Below the pieces are notes generated by a model that saw only the letters and a program-made list of their open reading frames with translations, did not search any database and had not been told where the DNA came from. A stretch of DNA of 19,556 bases. It comes from SMWC01 sp963581225 (GTDB taxonomy: Bacteria; Pseudomonadota; Gammaproteobacteria; Steroidobacterales; Rariloculaceae). Position 1 is the stretch's first letter. Each line of letters opens with the position of its first letter. Position numbers and translations under genes: made by a program. Where the stretch lies: contig CAUZMW010000050.1 of the NCBI GenBank assembly GCA_963581225.1, positions 1-19,556 of the forward strand, given 5' to 3'. Below, piece by piece: positions 1 through 6,250 of the stretch.

Positions 1-2
1 CC

Positions 3-152
3 TTTCCAGAAGAAATCATTACTCTGCCTATATTGCAGACATCTACAGAAGGAGACTTGATATTGGATCTATTCATGGGATCAGGAACTACAGGTAGAGT
101 TGCCAACGATCTGAATAGAAGGTTCGTTGGCTATGATCTAAGGGCTTTTTAG
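3..152 (+). CDS. C-terminal tail of a DNA methyltransferase (partial)
   Basis: The open frame enters from the left edge and ends at TAG 150-152, giving 49 residues. They contain DLILDLFMGSGTTGRVAND, which matches the SAM-binding FxGxG motif I of N6-adenine/N4-cytosine DNA methyltransferases, followed by NRRFVGYDL, the usual next strand. Motif I this close to the C-terminus fits the class in which the catalytic S/DPPY motif precedes motif I; that part lies outside the window. The stretch is AT-rich (about 40% GC) compared with about 55-60% for the following genes, so it was probably acquired horizontally, perhaps as part of a restriction-modification system. Target sequence and partners cannot be seen. 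The family call is firm; the role is inferred. Confidence 0.8.
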   Translation, partial: FPEEIITLPILQTSTEGDLILDLFMGSGTTGRVANDLNRRFVGYDLRAF

Positions 153-274
153 ACTGACAATAAATGGTTGGTTAAACAGTCGACTTGAAACCCAATGAAA
201 TCGACAAATCAAAGAAAAATCTATAGGCTTATGAACAATATCCTTACCGCGATCGAAGCGCTGATCGAAAACGA
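153..274. other. AT-rich non-coding gap at the edge of the methyltransferase segment
   Basis: No credible gene lies between the methyltransferase stop and the xdhC stop. Base composition stays AT-rich up to about position 240 and then switches sharply to GC-rich. No tRNA fragment, integrase or obvious attachment repeat was recognised. Confidence 0.5.
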
Positions 275-278
275 TCAG
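261..278. repeat. Small inverted repeat at the xdhC stop codon
   Basis: CTGATCG-AAAA-CGATCAG forms a 7-bp perfect stem with a 4-nt loop and includes the xdhC stop codon (TGA on minus, 275-277). It could protect or end the xdhC message, but no T-run follows in the minus direction, so it is not a canonical intrinsic terminator. Confidence 0.4.
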
Positions 279-1345
279 TCGACAGTGGGTGCCGCGCCCC
301 CTGCTCCGTTGAGTACCCAATGGATCTCAGCCAGCAGCGACAGCGCGATAGACTCTGGCGAATCGGCGCCGATATCGAGCCCGACCGGTCCTTTGAGTCT
401 GCCGCCCAATGCCTTACCAGCCTCACCGAGTGACTCGAGCAAACGCTCCTTGCGCGCGAGCGGTCCGAGGACTCCGATGTAAGGCAGATCGATGCTCGCC
501 AGCTGCTCCAGATAAGTCTGGTCCGTCAACAGATGATGGCTCATGACGATCACGGCATCGAAGTCGCTCAGAGCGAATTTTTCGCCGATACTTGCAGGAT
601 CGAGCAACACAGCACGATCCGCAACCTCGAAGCGGTCGTTCTCAAGATACGCCGGCCGATGGTCCGCAACGCTGACGCGCCATCCTAGTTCTACTGCAAT
701 ACCGACGACCGGCACGGCGTCGAGCCCGGCACCCAAAACCAAAAGGCTCGGGACCGGGCGTAAGGGCGCGTATAGAACGGCCAGGTCATCTTCGACTTGA
801 TAACGCGCACGCCCTGCGACCTGCGCCTCTTCGCAACCGGCGATCAGCCGCTCGAGGCCGGGTGCGGATGAAGACTGGGCCTCAGCGGGATTGCCGTCCC
901 AGATCAGCGTCGTGCCGCGTTTCAGCGACGGACTCCGGCTGGCAATGACTGTCGCGACGACGTTCAACCCGTCCGCCAATGACAGCCGCGCGATCGACGC
1001 AAACGGTTCGTAGCCGGCCTCGTGTGTCAGTTGCTGCAAAAATACACGAATGAGCCCGTTACAGCCGATGCCGAGACCGAACAGATCGTCAGCTTCATCG
1101 CGCATATCGTAGGTGACCGCAACCGGCTCGCCGCTCTCCATGACGGCCCGCGCGCGCTCCGCGAGGTCGCCCTCAAGGCAGCCGCCACTGACGAGCCCCT
1201 GGTAGTCGTCGTCACCGCGTATCAGGATCCGCTGGCCCGGCTTCGAATACGTCGATCCCGCCGTGTCATAGACGGTCGCCAGCACCAGAGGCTCACCGCC
1301 CTGCTGCCATTCGTGAAAGGTGTTGATTATGCGCCGAACGCTCAT
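275..1345 (-). CDS. xdhC: XdhC/CoxI family protein (molybdenum cofactor maturation factor)
   Basis: XdhC-family proteins bind molybdenum cofactor, promote its sulfuration and help insert it into xanthine-dehydrogenase-type molybdenum hydroxylases in the cytoplasm. The N-terminal half has the family signature GSTYSKPGQRILI (residues about 30-42) and SGGCLEGDL (about 53-61), close to the usual GGCxE motif. The C-terminal half has a Rossmann nucleotide-binding segment, VLGAGLDAVPV, with DHRP at the next strand. The length of 356 aa suits full-length members. I chose ATG 1345 (MSVRRIINTF); a TTG at 1369 would add eight residues without a better ribosome site. The gene is divergent from folE. No molybdenum hydroxylase subunit is visible, but modABC lies 2.2 kb away. 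Family call firm; the client enzyme is unknown. Confidence 0.85.
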   Translation of the reverse strand: MSVRRIINTFHEWQQGGEPLVLATVYDTAGSTYSKPGQRILIRGDDDYQGLVSGGCLEGDLAERARAVMESGEPVAVTYDMRDEADDLFGLGIGCNGLIRVFLQQLTHEAGYEPFASIARLSLADGLNVVATVIASRSPSLKRGTTLIWDGNPAEAQSSSAPGLERLIAGCEEAQVAGRARYQVEDDLAVLYAPLRPVPSLLVLGAGLDAVPVVGIAVELGWRVSVADHRPAYLENDRFEVADRAVLLDPASIGEKFALSDFDAVIVMSHHLLTDQTYLEQLASIDLPYIGVLGPLARKERLLESLGEAGKALGGRLKGPVGLDIGADSPESIALSLLAEIHWVLNGAGGAAPTVD

Positions 1346-1483
1346 GACAGCTGCGGAGCATAGCAGCAATGGAAGGGACCCCTTTCAGCGCCAGTTGCGC
1401 CGGTCAATTCGCCGCCTTAGACTGGCCGGTCCTCGCCTTAACGCGAGACCAATCGCAGCCAGACGGAAATCAAAGGAACTCAC
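1346..1483. promoter_or_regulatory. Divergent xdhC-folE intergenic region
   Basis: These 138 bases separate two divergent genes and must hold both promoters. I found no convincing sigma-70 pair. An AAAGGA ribosome-binding site at about 1471-1476 precedes the GTG start of folE by 7-8 bases. Confidence 0.4.
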
Positions 1484-2068
1484 GTGACCCGGCCAAGCAG
1501 AGAGGAAACCGAACAGGCGATTCGAGTCCTATTGGGATGGATAGGCGAAGACCCGGATCGCGAAGGTCTAAAGGCGACCCCCGGGCGCGTCGTCAGGGCG
1601 TTCGAGGAATGGTGCAGCGGCTATAAAAGCAACCCGGTGGAGTATCTCCGGCGCACGTTTTACGAGGTCGACAGTTACGACGAAATGATCGTGTTACGCG
1701 ACATCAGCTTCGAGTCGCATTGTGAACACCACATGGCACCAATCATAGGCAAAGTTCATGTCGGCTATCTGCCGGACAGAAAAGTCGTCGGTATCAGCAA
1801 GCTGGCACGGGTTGTCGAAACATTCTCCCGGCGTCTGCAGGTTCAAGAGACCATGACGGCGCAAATCGCTCACTGTATTCAGGACGTACTCAAACCCAAA
1901 GGCGTCGGCGTGGTCGTCGAAGGCGTACATCAATGCATGACGACGCGGGGAATCCATAAACCCGGCGTAGCGATGATCACGAGTCAGTTGCTCGGCCACT
2001 TTCGCTCCGACTCCCGTACCCGAGCCGAGTTTTTGAATATTATCGGCCGCGCACACCTGCCAGGCTGA
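1484..2068 (+). CDS. folE: GTP cyclohydrolase I
   Basis: Converts GTP to 7,8-dihydroneopterin triphosphate, the first step of tetrahydrofolate (and tetrahydropterin) synthesis, in the cytoplasm. The protein is 194 aa, within the usual 180-220 range. The zinc site is visible: C80 and H83 in the ESHCEHHMAP segment and C151 in EGVHQCMTTRG. The segment VVGISKLARVVETFSRRLQVQE matches the conserved core of the tunnel-fold domain. The start is GTG 1484 with AAAGGA just upstream. It stands alone on the plus strand, divergent from xdhC, so no operon partner is evident. This is the zinc-type FolE, distinct from FolE2. High confidence. Confidence 0.95.
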   Translation: MTRPSREETEQAIRVLLGWIGEDPDREGLKATPGRVVRAFEEWCSGYKSNPVEYLRRTFYEVDSYDEMIVLRDISFESHCEHHMAPIIGKVHVGYLPDRKVVGISKLARVVETFSRRLQVQETMTAQIAHCIQDVLKPKGVGVVVEGVHQCMTTRGIHKPGVAMITSQLLGHFRSDSRTRAEFLNIIGRAHLPG

Positions 2069-2224
2069 GCGCCGACTCAAACGTCGACCGTGTCTCGCAA
2101 GCCGCGCTCGCCTGTATAGGCATCAGGGAGATTAAAGGCGATTTGAGAACTGGGTCACCGTCACATTCAGTTTCCGCCGGTATGGTCCCAGTCTGTGGAC
2201 TTTCCGCGACTGGAGGGGGCATTG
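2069..2224. promoter_or_regulatory. Leader of the pilin gene
   Basis: This 156-base gap probably carries the pilin promoter. I found no clear -24/-12 (sigma-54) or -35/-10 pair. A strong ribosome-binding site, GGAGGGGG at 2212-2219, sits five bases before ATG 2225 and fixes the start. Confidence 0.45.
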
Positions 2225-2734
2225 ATGCGATACCAGGAACGACAACGCGGCTTTACATTGATCGAGCTGATGATCGTTATCGCGATTGTGGGGATACTCG
2301 CGTCAGTCGCCATTCCTACCTATCAGGGTTATCTCATTCGCGCCCAGGTCTCCGAAGGACTGTCGATCGCCGCGCCGACCAAAGCGCGTATTGCAGATTC
2401 CTTTCTGAGCTCGGGCGAAGCGCCGGCAGATCGAGCCGCAGCGGGCCTTAACGGGGATACTGCCGATACCGCCGGAAAGTATGTCACGGGTATCGAGGTC
2501 GAGGACGGTGTCATCTCCGTCACCTACGGATTCTTCGCCAGCACCCAGATCGCCGGATTGACGTTTACGATGACGCCCTATGAAACGGGTAACTCCGGTG
2601 TCGTCTGGCGCTGCGGTAGCTCGCCGGCTCCCAACGGGCTGAGCCCCATGGGAACCTCGGGCGGAAGCAATACCTCTTCCTACTCTGCGCCGACCGTACC
2701 CTCACGCTACCTGCCTTCTGCCTGTAAACCGTAG
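2225..2734 (+). CDS. Type IV major pilin-like protein
   Basis: A prepilin of 169 aa. The leader MRYQERQRG ends in Gly9, followed by FTLIELMIVIAIVGILASVA, the class III signal cleaved and N-methylated by prepilin peptidase. Glu at mature position 5 is present. The mature N-terminus is the hydrophobic helix that packs in the fibre core. Two cysteines near the C-terminus (in VVWRCGSS and LPSACKP) would close the D-region loop typical of PilA/PilE pilins, and the loop is rich in Ser, Thr, Pro and Gly. ATG 2225 was preferred over an upstream GTG at 2195 because it has the perfect Shine-Dalgarno and the short leader expected of type IVa pilins. No assembly genes are nearby. Likely surface adhesion or twitching, as inference. 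Confidence 0.9.
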   Translation: MRYQERQRGFTLIELMIVIAIVGILASVAIPTYQGYLIRAQVSEGLSIAAPTKARIADSFLSSGEAPADRAAAGLNGDTADTAGKYVTGIEVEDGVISVTYGFFASTQIAGLTFTMTPYETGNSGVVWRCGSSPAPNGLSPMGTSGGSNTSSYSAPTVPSRYLPSACKP

Positions 2735-2771
2735 TACGATACAGCTCACGCGACCCCCGCCCGGCCGATCA

Positions 2772-3356
2772 CTACTCTGCGGAAGAATCCTTGAGGCCTT
2801 GCCAGCGTCGGACAAGACCCGAACCCACATCGAACAGGTCCAACACGCGGCCGACACTCTGATCTACCATGGCCTCGATACTCTCGAGCTTCGCATAGAA
2901 GGAAGGCACCGGCGGAAAGATAATGCCGCCCATTTCCGTCACGGTTGTCATGTTTCTCAAGTGCACTAAGTTGAGCGGCGCCTCCCTGACCATCAGTAGC
3001 AGGCGTCGACGCTCTTTCAGTACGACATCGGCAGCACGCGCGACGAGATTGTCGGTCAATCCAGTTCCGATCGCCGCCAGGGTTTTCATGGAACAGGGGG
3101 CGACGATCATTCCGTCGGTCTGATACGAACCGCTCGCGATATTGGCACCGATATCGCGATCGGAATGGACGACATCGGCGAGTGCCTCGAGGTCGCGGCG
3201 GTGCATGTTGAGCTCGGTGGCGACGTTCAAAAGGCCTGCTCGGGAGACGATTAGATGGCTCTCGACGTCTTCTACCTTCTGCAACTCCTGAAGGATACGC
3301 ACGCCGTAGATCGAGCCCGCAGCGCCTGTCACTCCAACGATGATGCGTCTGGTCAT
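2772..3356 (-). CDS. ubiX: Flavin prenyltransferase UbiX
   Basis: UbiX joins a dimethylallyl group to FMN, making the prenylated FMN cofactor needed by UbiD-type decarboxylases in ubiquinone synthesis. The 194-aa protein begins MTRRIIVGVTGAAGSIYGVR, the family's N-terminal flavin-phosphate loop. It has APCSMKTLAAIGTGLTDNL and the C-terminal REAPLNLVHLRNM segment, which normally reads RETPLxxxHLxNM, so there is a Thr-to-Ala change. I start at ATG 3356; 35 upstream in-frame residues have no homology-like character. The gene is divergent from modA, and no ubiD is present in the window. High confidence in function. Confidence 0.93.
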   Translation of the reverse strand: MTRRIIVGVTGAAGSIYGVRILQELQKVEDVESHLIVSRAGLLNVATELNMHRRDLEALADVVHSDRDIGANIASGSYQTDGMIVAPCSMKTLAAIGTGLTDNLVARAADVVLKERRRLLLMVREAPLNLVHLRNMTTVTEMGGIIFPPVPSFYAKLESIEAMVDQSVGRVLDLFDVGSGLVRRWQGLKDSSAE

Positions 3357-3548
3357 ATCTGCAATTCCCGTCCGATCTCGGTCGGATTCTTCAGAGAACC
3401 GGCGGAAGCCGATATCTGTCCCGCCATGCGTGCGGCACCGCCAGTAGGGCGAGCATACCATGTGCGGTCATGGCAGCTGAGCGCGTCCAGATTGACAAAA
3501 CCGGCAACGCCTGGCTACATCGAACGTTTATTGACAACGTTTAACTGC
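3357..3548. promoter_or_regulatory. Divergent ubiX-modA intergenic region
   Basis: These 192 bases hold the promoters of ubiX (minus) and modABC (plus). TTGACA occurs at 3492-3497 and 3531-3536; the first is a possible -35 for modA, but the matching -10 is poor. No good Shine-Dalgarno precedes the modA ATG. Confidence 0.4.
3523..3543 (+). promoter_or_regulatory. Direct repeat just before modA, possible operator
   Basis: AACGTTTA occurs twice (3523-3530 and 3536-3543) with a 13-base period, ending six bases before the modA start. It lies where a repressor would block transcription or translation. ModE is the known molybdate regulator of mod operons, but its classical site is an inverted TATATA-type repeat and this is not a match. 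Function is speculative. Confidence 0.3.
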
Positions 3549-4298
3549 ATGCGCTTGTTGCAAACCTCATTGCTGATTCTTACCGGGCTGACGGTCGCTG
3601 CGCCGAGCTCTGCGGAATCGGTCGCCGTCGCCGTCGCGGCTAACTTTCGCGCACCGATGCAGACGCTCGTCGAGCATTTCGAAACTGAAACCGGTTACGA
3701 CGTGAAATTGATTAGCGGATCTACGGGCGGCCTTTACGCGCAGATCGTTAACGGCGCACCCTATGATCTGTTCATCGCCGCCGATACGCGGCGGCCGGCC
3801 CTGCTCGCGACGGCAGGATTAGGTCTTGAACAGACCCAGGCCACGATCGCCATCGGCCAACTGGTCCTGTGGAGTGTCGATGCCGACCTGATCGCCGCGC
3901 AAGAACTCGGCGCTCTGCGCGACCAAAGCATACGATTTCTCGCGATTGCGAATCCGGATCTCGCGCCCTATGGTGCAGCCGCTCGCCAGGCGTTAATGGC
4001 GATGAACCTGTGGGAACAGTGGGTATCGCGAATAGTGTATGGAGAAAATATCGCGCAGGCATACGCGATGGCTGCAACCGGCAACGCCGAGCTTGCCCTG
4101 ATCGCACGCTCACAGGTTTCAGCCGACGCCGGCGCTTATCTTCTGATCCCGCCGGAGTTCCATGAGCCGATTCGCCAAGACGCTATTCTGCTCGAGCGGG
4201 GCGCCGCTAATGCAGCCGCGGTCGCGCTTCTCCAGTTCCTTTCGACTCCCAATGCTGCGGCCGTGATCCTCGACTTCGGCTACCTGGTATCGAACTAG
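3549..4298 (+). CDS. modA: Molybdate ABC transporter, periplasmic substrate-binding protein
   Basis: The periplasmic protein that captures molybdate (or tungstate) and delivers it to ModB. A Sec signal peptide occupies residues 1-23 (hydrophobic core LLQTSLLILTGLTVAAP, likely cleavage after SSA). The mature start VAVAVAANFRAPM and the later GSTGGLYAQIVNGAPYDLFI match the AVAANF-type ModA proteins, a subgroup distinct from E. coli ModA. The length is 249 aa, as expected. ATG 3549 was chosen because it opens the signal peptide; the frame runs further upstream but without signal or homology-like content. modB follows after 4 bases. Oxyanion type (molybdate versus tungstate) cannot be told from sequence alone. 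Confidence 0.92.
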   Translation: MRLLQTSLLILTGLTVAAPSSAESVAVAVAANFRAPMQTLVEHFETETGYDVKLISGSTGGLYAQIVNGAPYDLFIAADTRRPALLATAGLGLEQTQATIAIGQLVLWSVDADLIAAQELGALRDQSIRFLAIANPDLAPYGAAARQALMAMNLWEQWVSRIVYGENIAQAYAMAATGNAELALIARSQVSADAGAYLLIPPEFHEPIRQDAILLERGAANAAAVALLQFLSTPNAAAVILDFGYLVSN

Positions 4299-4302
4299 GC
4301 GG

Positions 4303-4977
4303 ATGGAAATAGACCTCGGCCCGATCTGGATCAGTCTGAAATTGGCGAGCGTGACCGTGATCGTGCTTCTGCTACTAGGCACTCCACTCGCCTGGTGGCT
4401 GGCCTTCACGCGGTCCCGTTCACGAGCCGTTATTGAAGCGCTCGTCGCGCTACCGTTGGTACTGCCACCGACCGTGCTGGGTTTTTATCTGCTGATACTG
4501 CTGGGCCCCGCAGGGCCGATCGGCAGATTCTGGGTCGAGATTACCGGCACGACACTGACATTCTCGTTTTCCGGCCTCGTCATCGCCTCGGTAATCTATT
4601 CCTTCCCGTTCGCGGTGCAGCCGTTGCAGACCGCATTCGAAGGTATCGGACGGTCACCGCTCGAAGCAGCAGCCACACTGGGCGCAAGTCCTCTGGACAC
4701 CTTCGTGCGCGTGGCGTCACCACTCGCGTTGCGCGGCTACGTGTCGGCGATCGTGCTGGGGTTCGCACACACGCTGGGCGAATTCGGTGTCGTCCTGATG
4801 GTCGGCGGCAACATCCCCGGCGTGACCAAGGTTGTGTCCATAGCCATCTACGAACAGGTTGAAACGCTGTCCTACTCTCAGGCGCACTACCTATCCGCCG
4901 GTCTATTGACGTTCTCCTTCGTCGTATTACTCAGTGTCTACGTCTTTAATCGGCGTATTCCCATCACTCGGCTCTAG
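4303..4977 (+). CDS. modB: Molybdate ABC transporter permease
   Basis: Inner-membrane permease that with ModC imports molybdate. The 224-aa protein shows about five hydrophobic segments, and the cytoplasmic EAA loop that docks the ATPase is clear: EAAATLGASPLDTFVRVASP (residues about 127-146). LPLVLPPTVLGFYLLILLGP and TLGEFGVVLMVGGNIPG are typical of ModB. The gene begins four bases after the modA stop and ends three bases before modC, so the three genes form one operon and are probably translationally coupled. High confidence. Confidence 0.95.
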   Translation: MEIDLGPIWISLKLASVTVIVLLLLGTPLAWWLAFTRSRSRAVIEALVALPLVLPPTVLGFYLLILLGPAGPIGRFWVEITGTTLTFSFSGLVIASVIYSFPFAVQPLQTAFEGIGRSPLEAAATLGASPLDTFVRVASPLALRGYVSAIVLGFAHTLGEFGVVLMVGGNIPGVTKVVSIAIYEQVETLSYSQAHYLSAGLLTFSFVVLLSVYVFNRRIPITRL

Positions 4978-4980
4978 GTC

Positions 4981-6063
4981 ATGACCGTACTTTCCCTGCG
5001 CGTCGATCTTCGCCTTGATGACTTCGCCTTGAACGTCGCCGAAGACCTAGATCTGCAGAACATTACCGCGTTGTTCGGGCCGAGCGGCGCGGGAAAAACC
5101 ACCTTGTTGCGAATCATCGCCGGCCTGGAAGTCCGCGCTACGGGCCGAGTCATGCTGGACGACGTAATCTGGCAGGACCGGGAGCGAAAACAATTTGTAC
5201 CAACACACTCGCGTAGCGTCGGCTACGTATTCCAGGACGGCCGGCTCTTTTCTCATCTGAGCGTCGAGAAGAACCTGCTGTTCTCGGCGCAACGGGCATC
5301 GAACTCGGACGCGTTGACACTCGAAAATGTTGCAGCGGCGCTGGATCTCGGCGCGCTATTGCAACGAGATCCCGCGTCCCTATCCGGCGGCGAACAACAG
5401 CGCGTGGCGATCGGCAGAGCGCTGCTCCGAAATCCCGCACTCATGCTAATGGACGAACCACTATCCGCACTCGATGGGAAACGCAAGGCGGAGATCATTC
5501 CCTATATCGAGCGCCTGCCGCATGAGTTTGGGATACCGGTACTCTATGTGACGCACAACGTGGATGAGGTGACTCGCCTGGCCACGCGAATCGTTCTGCT
5601 CGCGAACGGTAAAGTCGCCGCGAACGGTGACGCGATCGAGGTCCTCGAGCGAATCGACCTCATGCCGCTTGCTGGATACCTTCAGCCCGGCGCGGTCCTC
5701 GAGGCCCGGGCGACGGAGCACCGGCACGGCATGACGACGCTGGTCGCAGCCGGGCAGAGCCTATACGTACCCGGAACCGCTATCGCGTTGGGCAGTAATA
5801 CGCGCTTGCGGATTCAGGCACGGGACGTAGCCCTGGCCACGCAGCAGCCGCAGGGCCTCAGCATCCGCAATATTCTGCAGGCGAGGATTCTCTCTATCGA
5901 TATCGTGGAAGAGATTTTCGCTGAAGTCCTGCTCGACGTTGGCGGTCAACATCTGCGCGCACGAGTTACCCGCGAAGCCGTTGACGACCTCCAGCTCGCC
6001 AATGGCCAGGAGGTCTATGCGCTGATCAAGAGCGTCGCCATCGATCGTGGCTTGCTTGCCTAG
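4981..6063 (+). CDS. modC: Molybdate ABC transporter ATP-binding protein
   Basis: ATPase of the molybdate importer, cytoplasmic face of the inner membrane. Visible motifs: Walker A GPSGAGKTT (G33-T41), ABC signature LSGGEQQ (L134-Q140), Walker B LMLMDEP with D158-E159, and switch histidine in VTHNVDEV. The C-terminal third (from about residue 285) is a TOBE/Mop-type domain that can bind molybdate and regulate transport. The 360-aa length is usual for ModC. The TAG stop abuts a 30-bp inverted repeat that may affect the 3' end of the operon message. High confidence. Confidence 0.95.
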   Translation: MTVLSLRVDLRLDDFALNVAEDLDLQNITALFGPSGAGKTTLLRIIAGLEVRATGRVMLDDVIWQDRERKQFVPTHSRSVGYVFQDGRLFSHLSVEKNLLFSAQRASNSDALTLENVAAALDLGALLQRDPASLSGGEQQRVAIGRALLRNPALMLMDEPLSALDGKRKAEIIPYIERLPHEFGIPVLYVTHNVDEVTRLATRIVLLANGKVAANGDAIEVLERIDLMPLAGYLQPGAVLEARATEHRHGMTTLVAAGQSLYVPGTAIALGSNTRLRIQARDVALATQQPQGLSIRNILQARILSIDIVEEIFAEVLLDVGGQHLRARVTREAVDDLQLANGQEVYALIKSVAIDRGLLA

Positions 6064-6159
6064 CCTACAAATACGGGGACGGTCTACCTAATTACCTAAT
6101 TATCTAGACAGTTCAACAGGGTTCGTGAGTTAGGTAGACCGTCCCCGTATTTGTAGGCT
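6062..6159. repeat. REP/RAYT-type long inverted repeat (MITE-like hairpin)
   Basis: The arms 6062-6091 and 6130-6159 are perfect 30-bp complements around a 38-base AT-rich spacer. Each arm holds ATACGGGGACGGTCTACC, a GGGGACGG-type core I associate from memory with palindromes mobilised by REP-associated Y1 tyrosine transposases (RAYTs). The spacer contains a short tandem CCTAATTA repeat. No transposase is encoded here, so this would be a non-autonomous copy. Its left end overlaps the modC stop codon. As RNA it would fold very stably and could act as a barrier to 3' exonucleases or reduce readthrough into the downstream genes. Confidence 0.75.
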
Positions 6160-6189
6160 CTGCTTGCGTAGCTTAACAATCCTTAAGCA

Positions 6190-6221
6190 GCGCCGGCCGG
6201 CGCCGATCCCAGTGATATCAT
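6190..6221 (+). promoter_or_regulatory. Candidate promoter with palindromic operator for the aldehyde dehydrogenase operon
   Basis: GCGCCGGCCGGCGC at 6190-6203 is a perfect 14-bp palindrome. Ten bases further on, TGATATCAT (6213-6221) is an extended -10 (TG-n-TATCAT), predicting a start near 6228 and a leader of about 23 bases before GTG 6251. The palindrome covers the -35 region, a typical place for an operator or activator site. No good -35 hexamer is seen. Confidence 0.4.
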
Positions 6222-6250
6222 ACGGTCTCGATCGACGATGGAGCCGACTA

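Noticed and set aside
1..152. Left-edge frame as part of a complete restriction-modification system
   Set aside because: Only the methyltransferase tail is visible; no endonuclease is present in the window.
261..278. Intrinsic terminator for xdhC
   Set aside because: The hairpin includes the stop codon and is not followed by a T-run in the minus direction.
3255..3548. N-terminal extension of modA in frame
   Set aside because: It crosses the ubiX gene on the other strand, and the typical signal peptide begins at ATG 3549.
6164..6250. N-terminal extension of the aldehyde dehydrogenase from TTG 6164
   Set aside because: Text is Arg/Pro-rich and unlike the family; GTG 6251 has a good ribosome site and gives the usual length.
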